Both the position numbers and the translations under genes were made by a program. DNA of 64,000 nucleotides from Anaerorhabdus sp964386325 (GTDB taxonomy: Bacteria; Bacillota_I; Bacilli_A; Erysipelotrichales; Erysipelotrichaceae): contig CAYLQY010000003.1 of NCBI GenBank assembly GCA_964386325.1, positions 161,517-225,516 of the forward strand. Reading direction: 5' to 3'. The notes under the pieces are model-generated. The model had not been told where the DNA came from and searched no databases. It saw nothing but the letters and a program-made list of their open reading frames with translations. Positions 33,510-41,953 of the stretch are shown here, piece after piece. Positions within the stretch are counted from its first letter, which is position 1. Each line of letters starts with the position of its first letter.

Positions 33510-33752
33510 AGTATTTTAAATGCATTGTTATTTGTATGGCTTGCAATAGAATTAAGATATTTAACGAATAATATTGTACTTTTGATGGGAATACATTTTT
33601 TGTTTAACTTTCAATCTAAATTTTTAATTGTGACGAATACAGAATTGTTTTATATGGAAATTATACGTGGGATGATACTGTTTATTTATGCAATAGCACT
33701 ATATGGATATATGAAAAAGGAAGATAGACAAAAAGTAAGTGACAATTCATAA
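33492..33752 (+). pseudogene. Likely CPBP-family membrane protein remnant
   Basis: The 86-residue hydrophobic frame has two or three membrane segments. Residues ALLFVWLAIELRYLTNNIV followed by LLMGIHFLFNF look like the last conserved block of CPBP (Abi) intramembrane proteases, where a His-x3-Asn/Phe motif ends the active site. The earlier EExxxR block is missing, the start codon lies inside a terminator hairpin and no good ribosome site is seen. It is therefore best read as the 3' remnant of a larger gene, though a small membrane protein cannot be excluded. Confidence 0.5.
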
Positions 33753-33757
33753 AAAAA

Positions 33758-33780
33758 CACTTGGAAATTACATCCAAGTG
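33758..33780. terminator. Terminator overlapping the plsY stop codon
   Basis: CACTTGGA and TCCAAGTG pair over 8 bp with a 7-base loop containing the reverse-strand stop of plsY. A run of A upstream gives the reverse strand a T-run; TTTTC follows on the top strand. Confidence 0.75.
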
Positions 33781-34382
33781 ATTTTCTTTTCTTCACCACT
33801 TTTGATTCGTTGAAGGTTTGACTTATGGCGATAAGTTACAAATAGGAACAAAGCCACAAATGATAATGATATAACTAAGTCAGGTTGAGCGAAGAATGAT
33901 GCAACGGTTTCGATACCAATTGCGATGATGCTGCTCAATGAGACCATCTTACATAAGTATAATATTGCGAAAAACGAGCAAACCGGTAAAACGAATATCG
34001 TTAATAAGTGACCTGTTACAATACCAATTCCTAAGAAGTAGCCAAATGTTGTCGCAACTGCTTTACCACCTTTGAAATTTGCGAATATTGGAAAACAGTG
34101 ACCAAAACAACATGCAAGACCAGCAAGTATTGTAGCGTTTGGTATAAATCTTGCGCAAAGTAGTACAACAAAACAGGCTTTTAATGCATCGAGAATAGTT
34201 ACGCTAATTCCTGCCCATTTTCCTAAAACACGTCCAGCGTTACTAGCACCAAGATTTCCTGAACCAAATTCGCGGACATCTGTTTTGTAGAATAATTTAC
34301 CTACAACGAGTGCCCAAGGTATTGAACCGAATAAATATGCCGCTAGAATAGCGAATATTACATTTATATTAATTAATGTCAT
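33768..34382 (-). CDS. plsY: Glycerol-3-phosphate acyltransferase PlsY
   Basis: The 204-residue membrane protein has the PlsY motifs. FGSIPWALVVGKLFYKTDVREFGSGNLGASNAGRVLG carries the first conserved region, HCFPIFANFKGGKAVATTFG has the second, and about six membrane helices are present. It moves the acyl group from acyl-phosphate to glycerol 3-phosphate, the first step of phospholipid synthesis in Gram-positive bacteria. It is divergent from parE, as in many Firmicutes where plsY and parEC are neighbours. GGAGATGAC precedes the start on the reverse strand. Confidence 0.95.
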   Translation of the reverse strand: MTLININVIFAILAAYLFGSIPWALVVGKLFYKTDVREFGSGNLGASNAGRVLGKWAGISVTILDALKACFVVLLCARFIPNATILAGLACCFGHCFPIFANFKGGKAVATTFGYFLGIGIVTGHLLTIFVLPVCSFFAILYLCKMVSLSSIIAIGIETVASFFAQPDLVISLSFVALFLFVTYRHKSNLQRIKSGEEKKITWM

Positions 34383-34430
34383 AAAGTCATCTCCTAGTAT
34401 TATTTTATCATACTTTAACTTAGTTCAACC

Positions 34431-34459
34431 TTTAATTTTGAATGGAATTTTGGTATAAT
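34431..34459 (+). promoter_or_regulatory. Promoter of parE-parC
   Basis: TTTAAT (34431-34436) and TATAAT (34454-34459) are separated by 17 bases, and the -10 box is extended by TGG. Confidence 0.6.
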
Positions 34460-34480
34460 ACATCAGTAAAGTTTTTACAG

Positions 34481-34510
34481 GAATAGAAAGGAAAATCTTA
34501 GATTCTATTC
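34481..34510 (+). other. Leader hairpin upstream of parE
   Basis: GAATAGAA (34481-34488) and TTCTATTC (34503-34510) are perfect 8-bp inverted repeats enclosing AGGAAAATCTTAGA. It lies between the promoter and the parE start. The apparent ribosome site GGAAG at the ATG is weak, so the hairpin may position or gate translation. Confidence 0.4.
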
Positions 34511-34523
34511 TAAGTTGGAAGTT

Positions 34524-36443
34524 ATGGCGAATAATCAAATTTATGATGCAGATAGTATACAAATCTTAGAAGGTTTAGAAGCTGTTCGCAAACGCCCAGG
34601 GATGTATATCGGTTCTACTGATAGTAGAGGATTACATCATTTAATTTGGGAAATTGTGGATAACGCAGTGGATGAAGCTTTAAATGGATTTGGTAATAAA
34701 ATCAAGATCACCCTTGAAAAAGGGGGAGTTTGTTGTGTTGAAGATGAAGGGCGCGGTATGCCTATTGGAGCACACAGAAGTGGCAAGAACGCTTTAGAAG
34801 TTATTTTTACAGTACTTCATGCAGGAGGAAAATTCTCAGCAGAGGGAGGCTATAAAACATCAGGAGGTCTACATGGTGTAGGGGCTTCTGTTGTAAATGC
34901 TTTAAGTGAATGGGTAGAAGTTACCGTTGCGACAGATGGCAAGTTGTATCAAATGCGTTTTGAAAATGGTGGAAAAAAAGTAAGTAAGTTAGAAGTTATT
35001 GGTAAATCAACTAAAACGGGATCAAAAGTTCGTTTTAAACCAGATTCAAAAATCTTCTCAACAACTGAATTTCATTACAAACAAGTTTGTGAACGTGCGC
35101 AAGAAACAGCATTCTTATTGAATGGCATCACAATGACGGTTGAAGATCAAAAGAATGATAAGAAAGAAATTTATCATTACGATGAAGGACTAAAAGAATT
35201 TTTGAACTATTTACATGAGGATCGTGATGTTCTTCATGATCCAGTGTGTTTTCATGGTGAATTTAAAGGAATACAAGTTGATTGCGCATTCCAATACACA
35301 GATAGTTATCAAGAAAACACCTATAGTTTTGTCAATCTAGTGCGTACACCGGATGGGGGTACTCATGAAATAGGGTTTAAGTCAGCAATTACTAAAGCAT
35401 TTAATGATTATGCGAGAAAAATAGGCTTACTTAAAGAAAAAGACAAAAATTTTGAAGGAAATGATGTTCGTGAAGGACTTACTTCAATCATTTCTGTATC
35501 AATACCGGAGAACTTATTACAATTTGAAGGGCAAACTAAAGGAAGACTAGGAACAGCTGAAGCAAAACCAGCTGTTGAACAAACAGTTTTTGAAAAGATG
35601 ACTTATTTCCTTGAAGAAAACAAGGAACTTTCAACTTCATTAATTAAAAAGATGCAAAAAGCCGCTCTTGCAAGAGAAGCAGCCCGTAAAGCACGTGATG
35701 AAGCACGAAAAGGTAAAAAAGGTGCTAAAACTGAGAAACTACTTTCTGGTAAACTTTCACCTGCGCAATCAAAAGATAGTGCTAAAAAAGAATTATTCCT
35801 TGTCGAAGGAGATTCAGCTGGTGGTAGTGCAAAACAAGGAAGAGATTCTAAATATCAAGCTATTTTGCCATTACGAGGTAAAGTATTAAATACTGAGAAA
35901 TGTTCAATGTTAGATATTGAAAAAAATGAAGAACTAAACACAATTATTCATTGTTTAGATGCAGGAGTTGGACCAACTTTTGATGCAAAAGACAGTAACT
36001 ATGGAAAAGTCATTATTATGACCGATGCGGATACCGATGGTGCTCATATTCAAGTGTTGTTATTAACATTCTTCTATCGTTATATGCGACCACTTGTTGA
36101 ACAAGGGATGGTTTATATTGCGCTTCCACCTTTATATAAAGTAAGTAAGGGTAAAGAAACTGCGTATTGTTTCGCTGATGAAGAACTTCACACGCTGCGC
36201 GAACAATGGGGAAAAGTAGAAATCCAACGTTATAAAGGGTTGGGGGAAATGAATGCTACTCAACTTTGGGATACAACAATGAACCCAGAAACGCGTACGT
36301 TGATTCAAGTTACAATTGAAGATAGTGTTATTGCGGAACGTAGAGTTTCAGTCTTAATGGGTGATAAAGCTAATCTTCGCCGTGATTGGATTGAAGAAAA
36401 TGTGGCATTTACATTAGAAGATACATTTAAGGTGGTAGACTAA
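34524..36443 (+). CDS. parE: DNA topoisomerase IV subunit B
   Basis: The 639-residue type II topoisomerase ATPase subunit has, in order, the GHKL ATPase motifs YDADSIQILEGLEAVRKRPGMYIGS, EIVDNAVDEAL, DEGRGMPIG and GGLHGVGASVVNALS. The TOPRIM motifs EGDSAGGSA, PLRGKVLN and MTDADTDGAHI follow. The length without a large C-terminal insert and the pairing with parC favour ParE over GyrB. With ParC it separates replicated chromosomes. The ATG at 34524 (MANNQIYDADS) is preferred to a TTG at 34515. Its stop overlaps the parC start by one base. Confidence 0.94.
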   Translation: MANNQIYDADSIQILEGLEAVRKRPGMYIGSTDSRGLHHLIWEIVDNAVDEALNGFGNKIKITLEKGGVCCVEDEGRGMPIGAHRSGKNALEVIFTVLHAGGKFSAEGGYKTSGGLHGVGASVVNALSEWVEVTVATDGKLYQMRFENGGKKVSKLEVIGKSTKTGSKVRFKPDSKIFSTTEFHYKQVCERAQETAFLLNGITMTVEDQKNDKKEIYHYDEGLKEFLNYLHEDRDVLHDPVCFHGEFKGIQVDCAFQYTDSYQENTYSFVNLVRTPDGGTHEIGFKSAITKAFNDYARKIGLLKEKDKNFEGNDVREGLTSIISVSIPENLLQFEGQTKGRLGTAEAKPAVEQTVFEKMTYFLEENKELSTSLIKKMQKAALAREAARKARDEARKGKKGAKTEKLLSGKLSPAQSKDSAKKELFLVEGDSAGGSAKQGRDSKYQAILPLRGKVLNTEKCSMLDIEKNEELNTIIHCLDAGVGPTFDAKDSNYGKVIIMTDADTDGAHIQVLLLTFFYRYMRPLVEQGMVYIALPPLYKVSKGKETAYCFADEELHTLREQWGKVEIQRYKGLGEMNATQLWDTTMNPETRTLIQVTIEDSVIAERRVSVLMGDKANLRRDWIEENVAFTLEDTFKVVD

Positions 36444-38971
36444 TGGCAAAAAAGAAAATTGAACAAAAAGAGATGATTACGCTTCCAATGCCTCTTGAAG
36501 AAATCATGGGGGATCGATTTGGACGATATTCAAAATATATTATTCAAGAACGTGCCTTACCAGATGCGCGTGATGGTTTGAAACCAGTACAACGTCGTAT
36601 TCTTTATGCAATGTATAGTGATGGCAATGTTTTCGAAAGACAACATCGCAAATCTGCAAAAACAGTCGGCTTAGTTATTGGTAATTTCCATCCACATGGT
36701 GATTCATCTGTCTATGATGCAATGGTACGTTTATCGCAAAGTTGGAAAGTTCGTTGTCCACTTGTCGATATGCATGGTAATAATGGGTCTATTGATGATG
36801 ACCCTGCTGCAGCAATGCGTTATACTGAAGCACGACTTTCGAAAATTACAAATGCACTATTAACAGATATTGACAAAGAAACAGTAGAATTTGCACCAAA
36901 CTTTGACGATACAACAGAAGAACCAACAGTATTACCTGCAAGCATTCCAACACTTTTGATAAATGGTGCTACGGGTATCGCATCAGGTTATGCAACAAAT
37001 ATTCCACCTTGTAATTTAGGTGAAACATTGGATGCGACAATTTATCGTATCCAATATCCAAACTGTACACTTGAAGAAATCATGGAACGACTACCTGGAC
37101 CTGATTTTCCTACTGGTGGTATTGTTCAAGGACGTACTGGACTTGAAGAAGCATTTAGAACGGGTAAAGGAAGAATTGTTATCCGTGGTAAAGCTTCAAT
37201 AGAGGAAGGCAAAACAATTAATCAAATTGTAATTACTGAAATTCCCTATGAAGTTATTAAAACAAATATTGTAAAGAAAATGGATGACATTCGTATTTCT
37301 AAAGATATTGATGGAATACTTGATGTTCGTGATGAAACAGATAGAACAGGATTAAAAATTGTAGTCGATCTAAAAAAAGATATTGATGCTAATTTAGTCC
37401 TTAACTACTTCTATAAAAATACCGATTTACAAGTTTATTATAGTTACAACATGGTTGCGATTGTAGATAAAAGACCAATGCAACTTGGAGTACTTGAACT
37501 ATTAGATGCATTTATTAAGTTTAGAGAAGAAGTTGTAATTCGTAGAAGTCGTTTTGATTTAAATAAAATGGAAGCACGTTGTCATATCTTAGAAGGATTA
37601 ATGAAAGCTGTTTCTATTATGGATGAGATCATTGAAATCATCCGTAAGTCAAAAGATAAAGGTGATTCTAAAAATCGTTTGTGTGAAGCCTTTGGTTTCA
37701 CAGATACGCAAGCTGAGGCTATTGTTAATTTACGATTGTATCGTTTAAGTTCTACGGATATTCTTTCGCTTCGTGAAGAATTTGCTCAACTTGTCAATGA
37801 AATGGAAATGACAAAAACCATTTTGGAAAATAAAAATGTGTTGAAGAGTACAATCGTAAAAGAGTTAAAAGAAATTAGAAAAGATTTTGCGGATGAACGT
37901 CGTACAACAATTCAAGATGAAGTTGAAGAAATTGTAATTGATAAAACAAGTATGATACAAAATGAACGTGTAAGAATTACGGTATCTAAAGATGGTTATG
38001 TAAAACGCGTATCACTTCGATCATATAGTGCATCTGAAGGAACTGCAACAGGACTTAAAGATGGCGATGAATTAATCGGTGCAATTGAATGTGATACATT
38101 AGATACTGCACTTCTATTTACATCAAAAGGTAATTATGGTTTCTTGCCAGTTTATCAAATTGATGAAGGTAAGTGGAAAGATGTGGGATCACATTTAAAC
38201 AACATCATGAAAATTGATGCTGATGATAAGATTATTAATGCAATTGTAGTCAAAAATTTTGACAGCTATGCATGGGTAATGACAATCAGTGCTTCAGGAA
38301 ATATTAAGAAAACACCAATCAATCAATGGGTAGTACAACGTAATAATAAAGTCATGCCCGCAATGAAACTAAAAAGTCATGATGAAATGTTAAAAGCATT
38401 CTTATGCTATGCTCATCAAGAAATCATATGTTTAAGTAAAGCAGGATTTATTACGCGTTATAGTTCAGATATTATTCCAAGCACAAATACAAAATCTCAA
38501 GGTGTTAAAGCAATGAATTTTGGAAAAGATGATGGCTTTGCAACTGCATGTGTATTGCCAGATGATAATCATAGCTTAATGGTATTAACTGAAAAAGGAT
38601 CAATGAAACGTTTAAGAATAAATGATATTCTTGAAACTTCACGTACTGTAAAAGGTGAAATGATTTGTAAGAAAATGAAGACAAATCCGTTTATAATGAC
38701 CTATGCTAAGGCTGTAGTACCTTATGATAACTGTGTATTTATTGATGCTGAAGTACAAAATCTCCAAGCAAAAGACATTCCACTCATGGCGAAAGATGCT
38801 ACATTCTCAAATCCACTTGTTCTTCAAAAAGGTTGGCATTTTGTCAAAGAAATTGAAGAATGTCGAATTATGGATAAACCAGAAGGTGAAGATCTTATGC
38901 TTGATCAAAGTGATGATATAGAAGAAAAAGTTCATGAAGATTTTGAAATGATTGATTTATTTGAAGAATAG
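36443..38971 (+). CDS. parC: DNA topoisomerase IV subunit A
   Basis: The 842-residue protein has the breakage-reunion domain with ERALPDARDGLKPVQRRILYAM and the quinolone-region PHGDSSVYDAMVRLSQ (Ser in GDSS). The catalytic Tyr is in RYTEARLS near residue 128. Long coiled regions follow, and a C-terminal set of beta-pinwheel blades lies at about residues 510-800. An acidic tail ends DLFEE. It cuts and rejoins DNA together with ParE. GyrA-box-type QxxGxxG is not obvious, which fits ParC. A terminator follows directly. Confidence 0.94.
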   Translation: MAKKKIEQKEMITLPMPLEEIMGDRFGRYSKYIIQERALPDARDGLKPVQRRILYAMYSDGNVFERQHRKSAKTVGLVIGNFHPHGDSSVYDAMVRLSQSWKVRCPLVDMHGNNGSIDDDPAAAMRYTEARLSKITNALLTDIDKETVEFAPNFDDTTEEPTVLPASIPTLLINGATGIASGYATNIPPCNLGETLDATIYRIQYPNCTLEEIMERLPGPDFPTGGIVQGRTGLEEAFRTGKGRIVIRGKASIEEGKTINQIVITEIPYEVIKTNIVKKMDDIRISKDIDGILDVRDETDRTGLKIVVDLKKDIDANLVLNYFYKNTDLQVYYSYNMVAIVDKRPMQLGVLELLDAFIKFREEVVIRRSRFDLNKMEARCHILEGLMKAVSIMDEIIEIIRKSKDKGDSKNRLCEAFGFTDTQAEAIVNLRLYRLSSTDILSLREEFAQLVNEMEMTKTILENKNVLKSTIVKELKEIRKDFADERRTTIQDEVEEIVIDKTSMIQNERVRITVSKDGYVKRVSLRSYSASEGTATGLKDGDELIGAIECDTLDTALLFTSKGNYGFLPVYQIDEGKWKDVGSHLNNIMKIDADDKIINAIVVKNFDSYAWVMTISASGNIKKTPINQWVVQRNNKVMPAMKLKSHDEMLKAFLCYAHQEIICLSKAGFITRYSSDIIPSTNTKSQGVKAMNFGKDDGFATACVLPDDNHSLMVLTEKGSMKRLRINDILETSRTVKGEMICKKMKTNPFIMTYAKAVVPYDNCVFIDAEVQNLQAKDIPLMAKDATFSNPLVLQKGWHFVKEIEECRIMDKPEGEDLMLDQSDDIEEKVHEDFEMIDLFEE

Positions 38972-39001
38972 AACTCATTAAATTACTAATGAGTTTTTTT
39001 T
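38972..39001 (+). terminator. Terminator of parE-parC
   Basis: AACTCATTA and TAATGAGTT form a 9-bp stem followed by TTTTTTT, starting 1 base after the parC stop. Confidence 0.9.
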
Positions 39002-39008
39002 ATGCTAC

Positions 39009-39036
39009 TTGACAAGTGCTACTAAAGTGATATCAT
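39009..39036 (+). promoter_or_regulatory. Promoter of the SPFH-RHH operon
   Basis: TTGACA (39009-39014) and TATCAT (39031-39036) are separated by 16 bases. The -10 box lies inside a palindromic repeat, so a repressor could block it. Confidence 0.65.
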
Positions 39037-39046
39037 TATGATATCA
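39028..39046 (+). promoter_or_regulatory. Palindromic operator over the -10 box
   Basis: TGATATCA occurs twice (39028-39035 and 39039-39046), 11 bases apart, and each copy is itself a palindrome. The spacing of one helical turn suits two dimers bound side by side, as ribbon-helix-helix proteins do; the second gene of the operon encodes such a protein. Confidence 0.5.
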
Positions 39047-39063
39047 ACAAGGAGGGTATTCAG

Positions 39064-40041
39064 ATGAATAACCAAATGAATAGTAGAGAAGAAAAATTAT
39101 TAAAACCTATGAATGGAATTCCAATGTTATTGTTTTTATTAGTTGCAATTGTAATTATGATTATTGTATTCATAATTGGATGTATTCAAGAAAATGTATT
39201 CATTATAGTACCTAGCGTATGTCTAGGTTTCATTGTATTTCCAATAATGTTAGGTGGATTAAAAGTAATTAATCCTAATGAAGCAGCTGTTTATACATTA
39301 TTTGGTAATTATTATGGAACTATTAATGAAGCAGGATTTTATTGGATTAATCCATTCTGTGGGGCATTCAACAATACGCAAGCATCAAATCAAACAAAGA
39401 TTATGGATGATAAAGAATCTGGTGTTCAAGTTAATGTTAACTTAGCTTCGTCTAAGAAAATATCATTAAAAGCAATGACTTTAAATAACGAAAAACAAAA
39501 AGTTAATGACTGTGAAGGTAATCCAATTGAAATCGGAGTTATTGTAATTTGGAAAGTTATTAATGCTACAAAAGCCGTATTTGAAGTTGACAACTATATC
39601 CGTTATATTTCTACGCAATGCGATGCATCAATTCGTCAAGTAGCACGCCAATATCCTTATGATATTTCAGAAGAAGGTGATGAAAAGTCACTTCGTGGTT
39701 CTGCACAAGAAGTAGCAATTGAACTTCAAAAAGAAATTCAAAAAAGAGTTGAATTTGCAGGTATTGAAATTTTAGAAGCGAGAATTGCACACTTAGCATA
39801 TGCTCCTGAAATTGCAGCAGCAATGTTACAACGTCAACAAGCGACAGCAATTATTGCAGCTCGTCAAAAAATTGTAGAAGGTGCAGTAGGTATGGTTGAA
39901 ATGGCTCTTAATAAATTAAGTGAAAATAATATTGTGGAACTTGATGATGAGAGAAAAGCTCAAATGGTGTCAAATTTACTAGTTGTTCTTTGTGGTAATA
40001 AAGATGCTCAACCAATTGTAAATAGTGGATCTATTTATTAG
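39064..40041 (+). CDS. SPFH/Band 7 (prohibitin-like) membrane protein
   Basis: The 325-residue protein has two N-terminal membrane segments (about residues 18-42 and 45-67). An SPFH domain starts at GGLKVINPNEAAVYTLFGNYYGTINEAGFYWINPF, with VIVIWKVINATKAVFEV and later RVEFAGIEILEARIAHLAYAPEIAAAMLQRQQA, then a helical tail. SPFH proteins form rings in membrane microdomains. GGAGGG lies 9 bases before the ATG. A gene for a small Arc-like DNA-binding protein begins 7 bases after its stop, a pairing found in other Firmicutes; the reason for the pairing is unknown. Confidence 0.9.
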   Translation: MNNQMNSREEKLLKPMNGIPMLLFLLVAIVIMIIVFIIGCIQENVFIIVPSVCLGFIVFPIMLGGLKVINPNEAAVYTLFGNYYGTINEAGFYWINPFCGAFNNTQASNQTKIMDDKESGVQVNVNLASSKKISLKAMTLNNEKQKVNDCEGNPIEIGVIVIWKVINATKAVFEVDNYIRYISTQCDASIRQVARQYPYDISEEGDEKSLRGSAQEVAIELQKEIQKRVEFAGIEILEARIAHLAYAPEIAAAMLQRQQATAIIAARQKIVEGAVGMVEMALNKLSENNIVELDDERKAQMVSNLLVVLCGNKDAQPIVNSGSIY

Positions 40042-40048
40042 TTAATTA

Positions 40049-40225
40049 ATGTCAGATAACAAAGAAAATTCAAAAAAACAACTACTACTTAGATTATCAC
40101 CAACACTTTGGGAAGAAATCAATCAATGGGCAGAAGATGATTTCAGATCAATTAATGGGCAAATTGAATTTATACTTACTGAAGCAGTAAGACGTAGGAA
40201 AAAAAGTAAAAAGGAAAATGATTAA
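40049..40225 (+). CDS. Arc-like ribbon-helix-helix DNA-binding protein (58 residues)
   Basis: The small frame has an N-terminal strand KKQLLLRLSPTLWEEINQWA and the helix DDFRSINGQIEFILTEAVRRR. This is the ribbon-helix-helix arrangement of Arc-type repressors, in which a strand with alternating basic/hydrophobic residues contacts DNA and RSxNxxIE forms the second helix. The tail is rich in Lys. It starts 7 bases after the SPFH stop without a clear ribosome site, so it is probably translated by coupling. It is a good candidate to bind the paired palindrome at the operon promoter. Confidence 0.8.
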   Translation: MSDNKENSKKQLLLRLSPTLWEEINQWAEDDFRSINGQIEFILTEAVRRRKKSKKEND

Positions 40226-40255
40226 AAATCAACTGAGTGATTGATATTTCTACTG

Positions 40256-40268
40256 TTCAATAAATAGT
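40256..40268 (+). repeat. Direct repeat TTCAATAAATAGT, copy 1
   Basis: Identical 13 bases recur at 40526-40538, with the flanking CT-N also shared. The origin is unknown; chance is possible at this base composition. Confidence 0.4.
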
Positions 40269-40297
40269 GGAAAAAAATAAACTCCAATGTTTTAGTT

Positions 40298-40332
40298 AAC
40301 CATCTATTCAATAACTGAATGGATGGTTTTTA
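40298..40332 (+). terminator. Rho-independent terminator
   Basis: AACCATCTATTCA and TGAATGGATGGTT pair over 13 positions with one G-T, loop ATAAC, followed by TTTAT. It ends the SPFH-RHH operon. Confidence 0.85.
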
Positions 40333-40525
40333 TGTGTTTATATTTAATGCAGACATTTTTGAAAGGTTGTGATAATCAAATTTAATGTTTTTAAAATGAA
40401 ATAGATGAAAATAAAAATAAATTGATTATGATTTGTAAGAGATTGGTATGAAATCAACAATAAGTAGGTATGGAGTAGATTTAGCAATGTATTTCGATGA
40501 ACAGAACTATGATAAAATTAATCTA

Positions 40526-40538
40526 TTCAATAAATAGT
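40526..40538 (+). repeat. Direct repeat TTCAATAAATAGT, copy 2
   Basis: Second copy of the 13-mer at 40256-40268, 43 bases before the first ABC permease gene. Confidence 0.4.
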
Positions 40539-40580
40539 AATGCAAATTATCATTAAATAATAAGTGGGAGGATGAAACTA

Positions 40581-41396
40581 ATGTTGAAAAAACTTAGCCA
40601 CATACAAAAACTTTCTTCAAGTAAAATAGTTGGACTCATTGTATTTATGGTTTTTATCCTCCCAACACTTGGAATATACTATAATTATGATATTTCTCAA
40701 TATACAAATCGTTTTGAGTACTATCCACTGACTAATTTGAGCATGCAGTATCTGGTAAATGTTTTTATATATTTAATACCAATTTTGGTAACCATAAGCA
40801 TTTCGCATTACGCAAATATAATCGAGAAATGTTCATCATTTATTTACACGAGAACTTCACGAAAAAAAGAAATATATCAAACTGCTGTAGCTGTATACAT
40901 ATTTGGTTTTTCGCTTGTATTGATAGTTTTAATTACTATGTATGCAATTAGCTTTGTTAGTATAAATCAAAGTTCAAATTTTTTTCCTATTGAATTGAGA
41001 AATATTAGTTTTATTGGAGTAGAGCAATCTGATTTTCCATTGCTTTATTTCTATTATAATAATCCATTACTATTTCACTCTTTTTATATTCTTTATATTA
41101 GTTGTTATGGCGGTTTATTGTCATTACTATGTTATAGCTTGTCACTAGTAATAAAGAAAGGTGTTCAAATAGTTATCTTTATATTTAGTGGAACAATGCT
41201 TAGCATTCTTATTTTTGGAATATTTTCAAATGGGTTAACTGTCTGGTATCCTCAAAATCTATTGATGGCAGACCCACTATTGGCAACAAATCCTGGTATT
41301 TTTACCAATGAATTAGGTAAAATATTCTTAATTTTTTTTCTAATTACTACGTCGATGTCATTAATTTATTATGAAATAAAGGAAAATAAAAAATGA
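40581..41396 (+). CDS. ABC-2-like membrane protein, first gene of a five-gene ABC module
   Basis: The 271-residue protein has about six membrane segments and an extracellular region with SNFFPIELRNISFIGVEQSDFP between spans 3 and 4. A late YPQNLLMADPLLATNPG lies before the last span. The topology resembles ABC-2 type permeases, but I recognise no named family. The ATG at 40581 follows GGGAGG by 9 bases; an ATG at 40572 directly abuts that site. The stop overlaps the next gene by 4 bases. The set of three different small membrane proteins plus one ATPase recalls bacteriocin-immunity or export systems, by analogy only. Confidence 0.65.
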   Translation: MLKKLSHIQKLSSSKIVGLIVFMVFILPTLGIYYNYDISQYTNRFEYYPLTNLSMQYLVNVFIYLIPILVTISISHYANIIEKCSSFIYTRTSRKKEIYQTAVAVYIFGFSLVLIVLITMYAISFVSINQSSNFFPIELRNISFIGVEQSDFPLLYFYYNNPLLFHSFYILYISCYGGLLSLLCYSLSLVIKKGVQIVIFIFSGTMLSILIFGIFSNGLTVWYPQNLLMADPLLATNPGIFTNELGKIFLIFFLITTSMSLIYYEIKENKK

Positions 41397-41953
41397 GAAG
41401 AAACAATATTAATTTGCTTATAATTGTACTTTTGATTTACATAATATCAATACTTAGTTATCCTGATGATTTAGTGTTTTATGTACAAAGAGTACCATAT
41501 TTATACTTTATTGGAATAGTGTTTATAGATATTTATTATGCATACAAATATTTTGTTAATCCGCAAATTATTTTGAGATTTGATGATACGACTTTAATAA
41601 TAAAGCGTATCATAGTTCAACAATGGTGTTATGTTGTTATTTTATTATTTCCCTTGTTGTTAGGTGGAGTTATGAGTATAAATTTGATTTTAATCTATAT
41701 TTATATAGGGCAAATATACTCAATGTTACAACTATTTGTTATTTATGTAACTAGAAAAATTAAATTCATAATCGTATTTCCAATAATGATAATAATTTAT
41801 TATGTTTGGTATTTTTATGTTTTTCTTTATGCAGGAATCAATCCAGTTGATTTAGTTGGATTATTTTATAGTAATCTTGCTTTATTCATAGTAAATACGT
41901 TTTTGTTTTACTTATGTAAATCAAATATTAGAAGGTATGATTTATGCAAATGA
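41393..41953 (+). CDS. Small polytopic membrane protein of the ABC module
   Basis: The 186-residue protein is very hydrophobic with about six membrane segments. A short cytoplasmic loop LRFDDTTLIIKRIIVQQW between spans 2 and 3 resembles the place where the ABC ATPase docks on ABC-2 permeases. No named domain was recognised. It overlaps its neighbours by 4 and 10 bases, so all three membrane proteins are likely made together as one complex. Confidence 0.6.
   Translation: MRRNNINLLIIVLLIYIISILSYPDDLVFYVQRVPYLYFIGIVFIDIYYAYKYFVNPQIILRFDDTTLIIKRIIVQQWCYVVILLFPLLLGGVMSINLILIYIYIGQIYSMLQLFVIYVTRKIKFIIVFPIMIIIYYVWYFYVFLYAGINPVDLVGLFYSNLALFIVNTFLFYLCKSNIRRYDLCK

Larger units (their letters stand above)
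40226..40580 (+). other. 355-base intergenic region with terminator, repeated 13-mer and a possible tiny frame
   Basis: The stretch is very A/T-rich. It holds a terminator (40298-40332), two copies of TTCAATAAATAGT (40256-40268 and 40526-40538) and a 29-codon frame at 40448-40537. The frame would begin MKSTISRYGVDLAMYF, but no strong ribosome site precedes it, so I do not call it a gene. A promoter for the downstream ABC operon must lie here but was not resolved. Confidence 0.6.

Noticed and set aside
40448..40537. A 29-codon peptide gene upstream of the ABC module
   Set aside because: No convincing ribosome site and no recognisable peptide family; mentioned under the 13-mer finding but not called as a gene.
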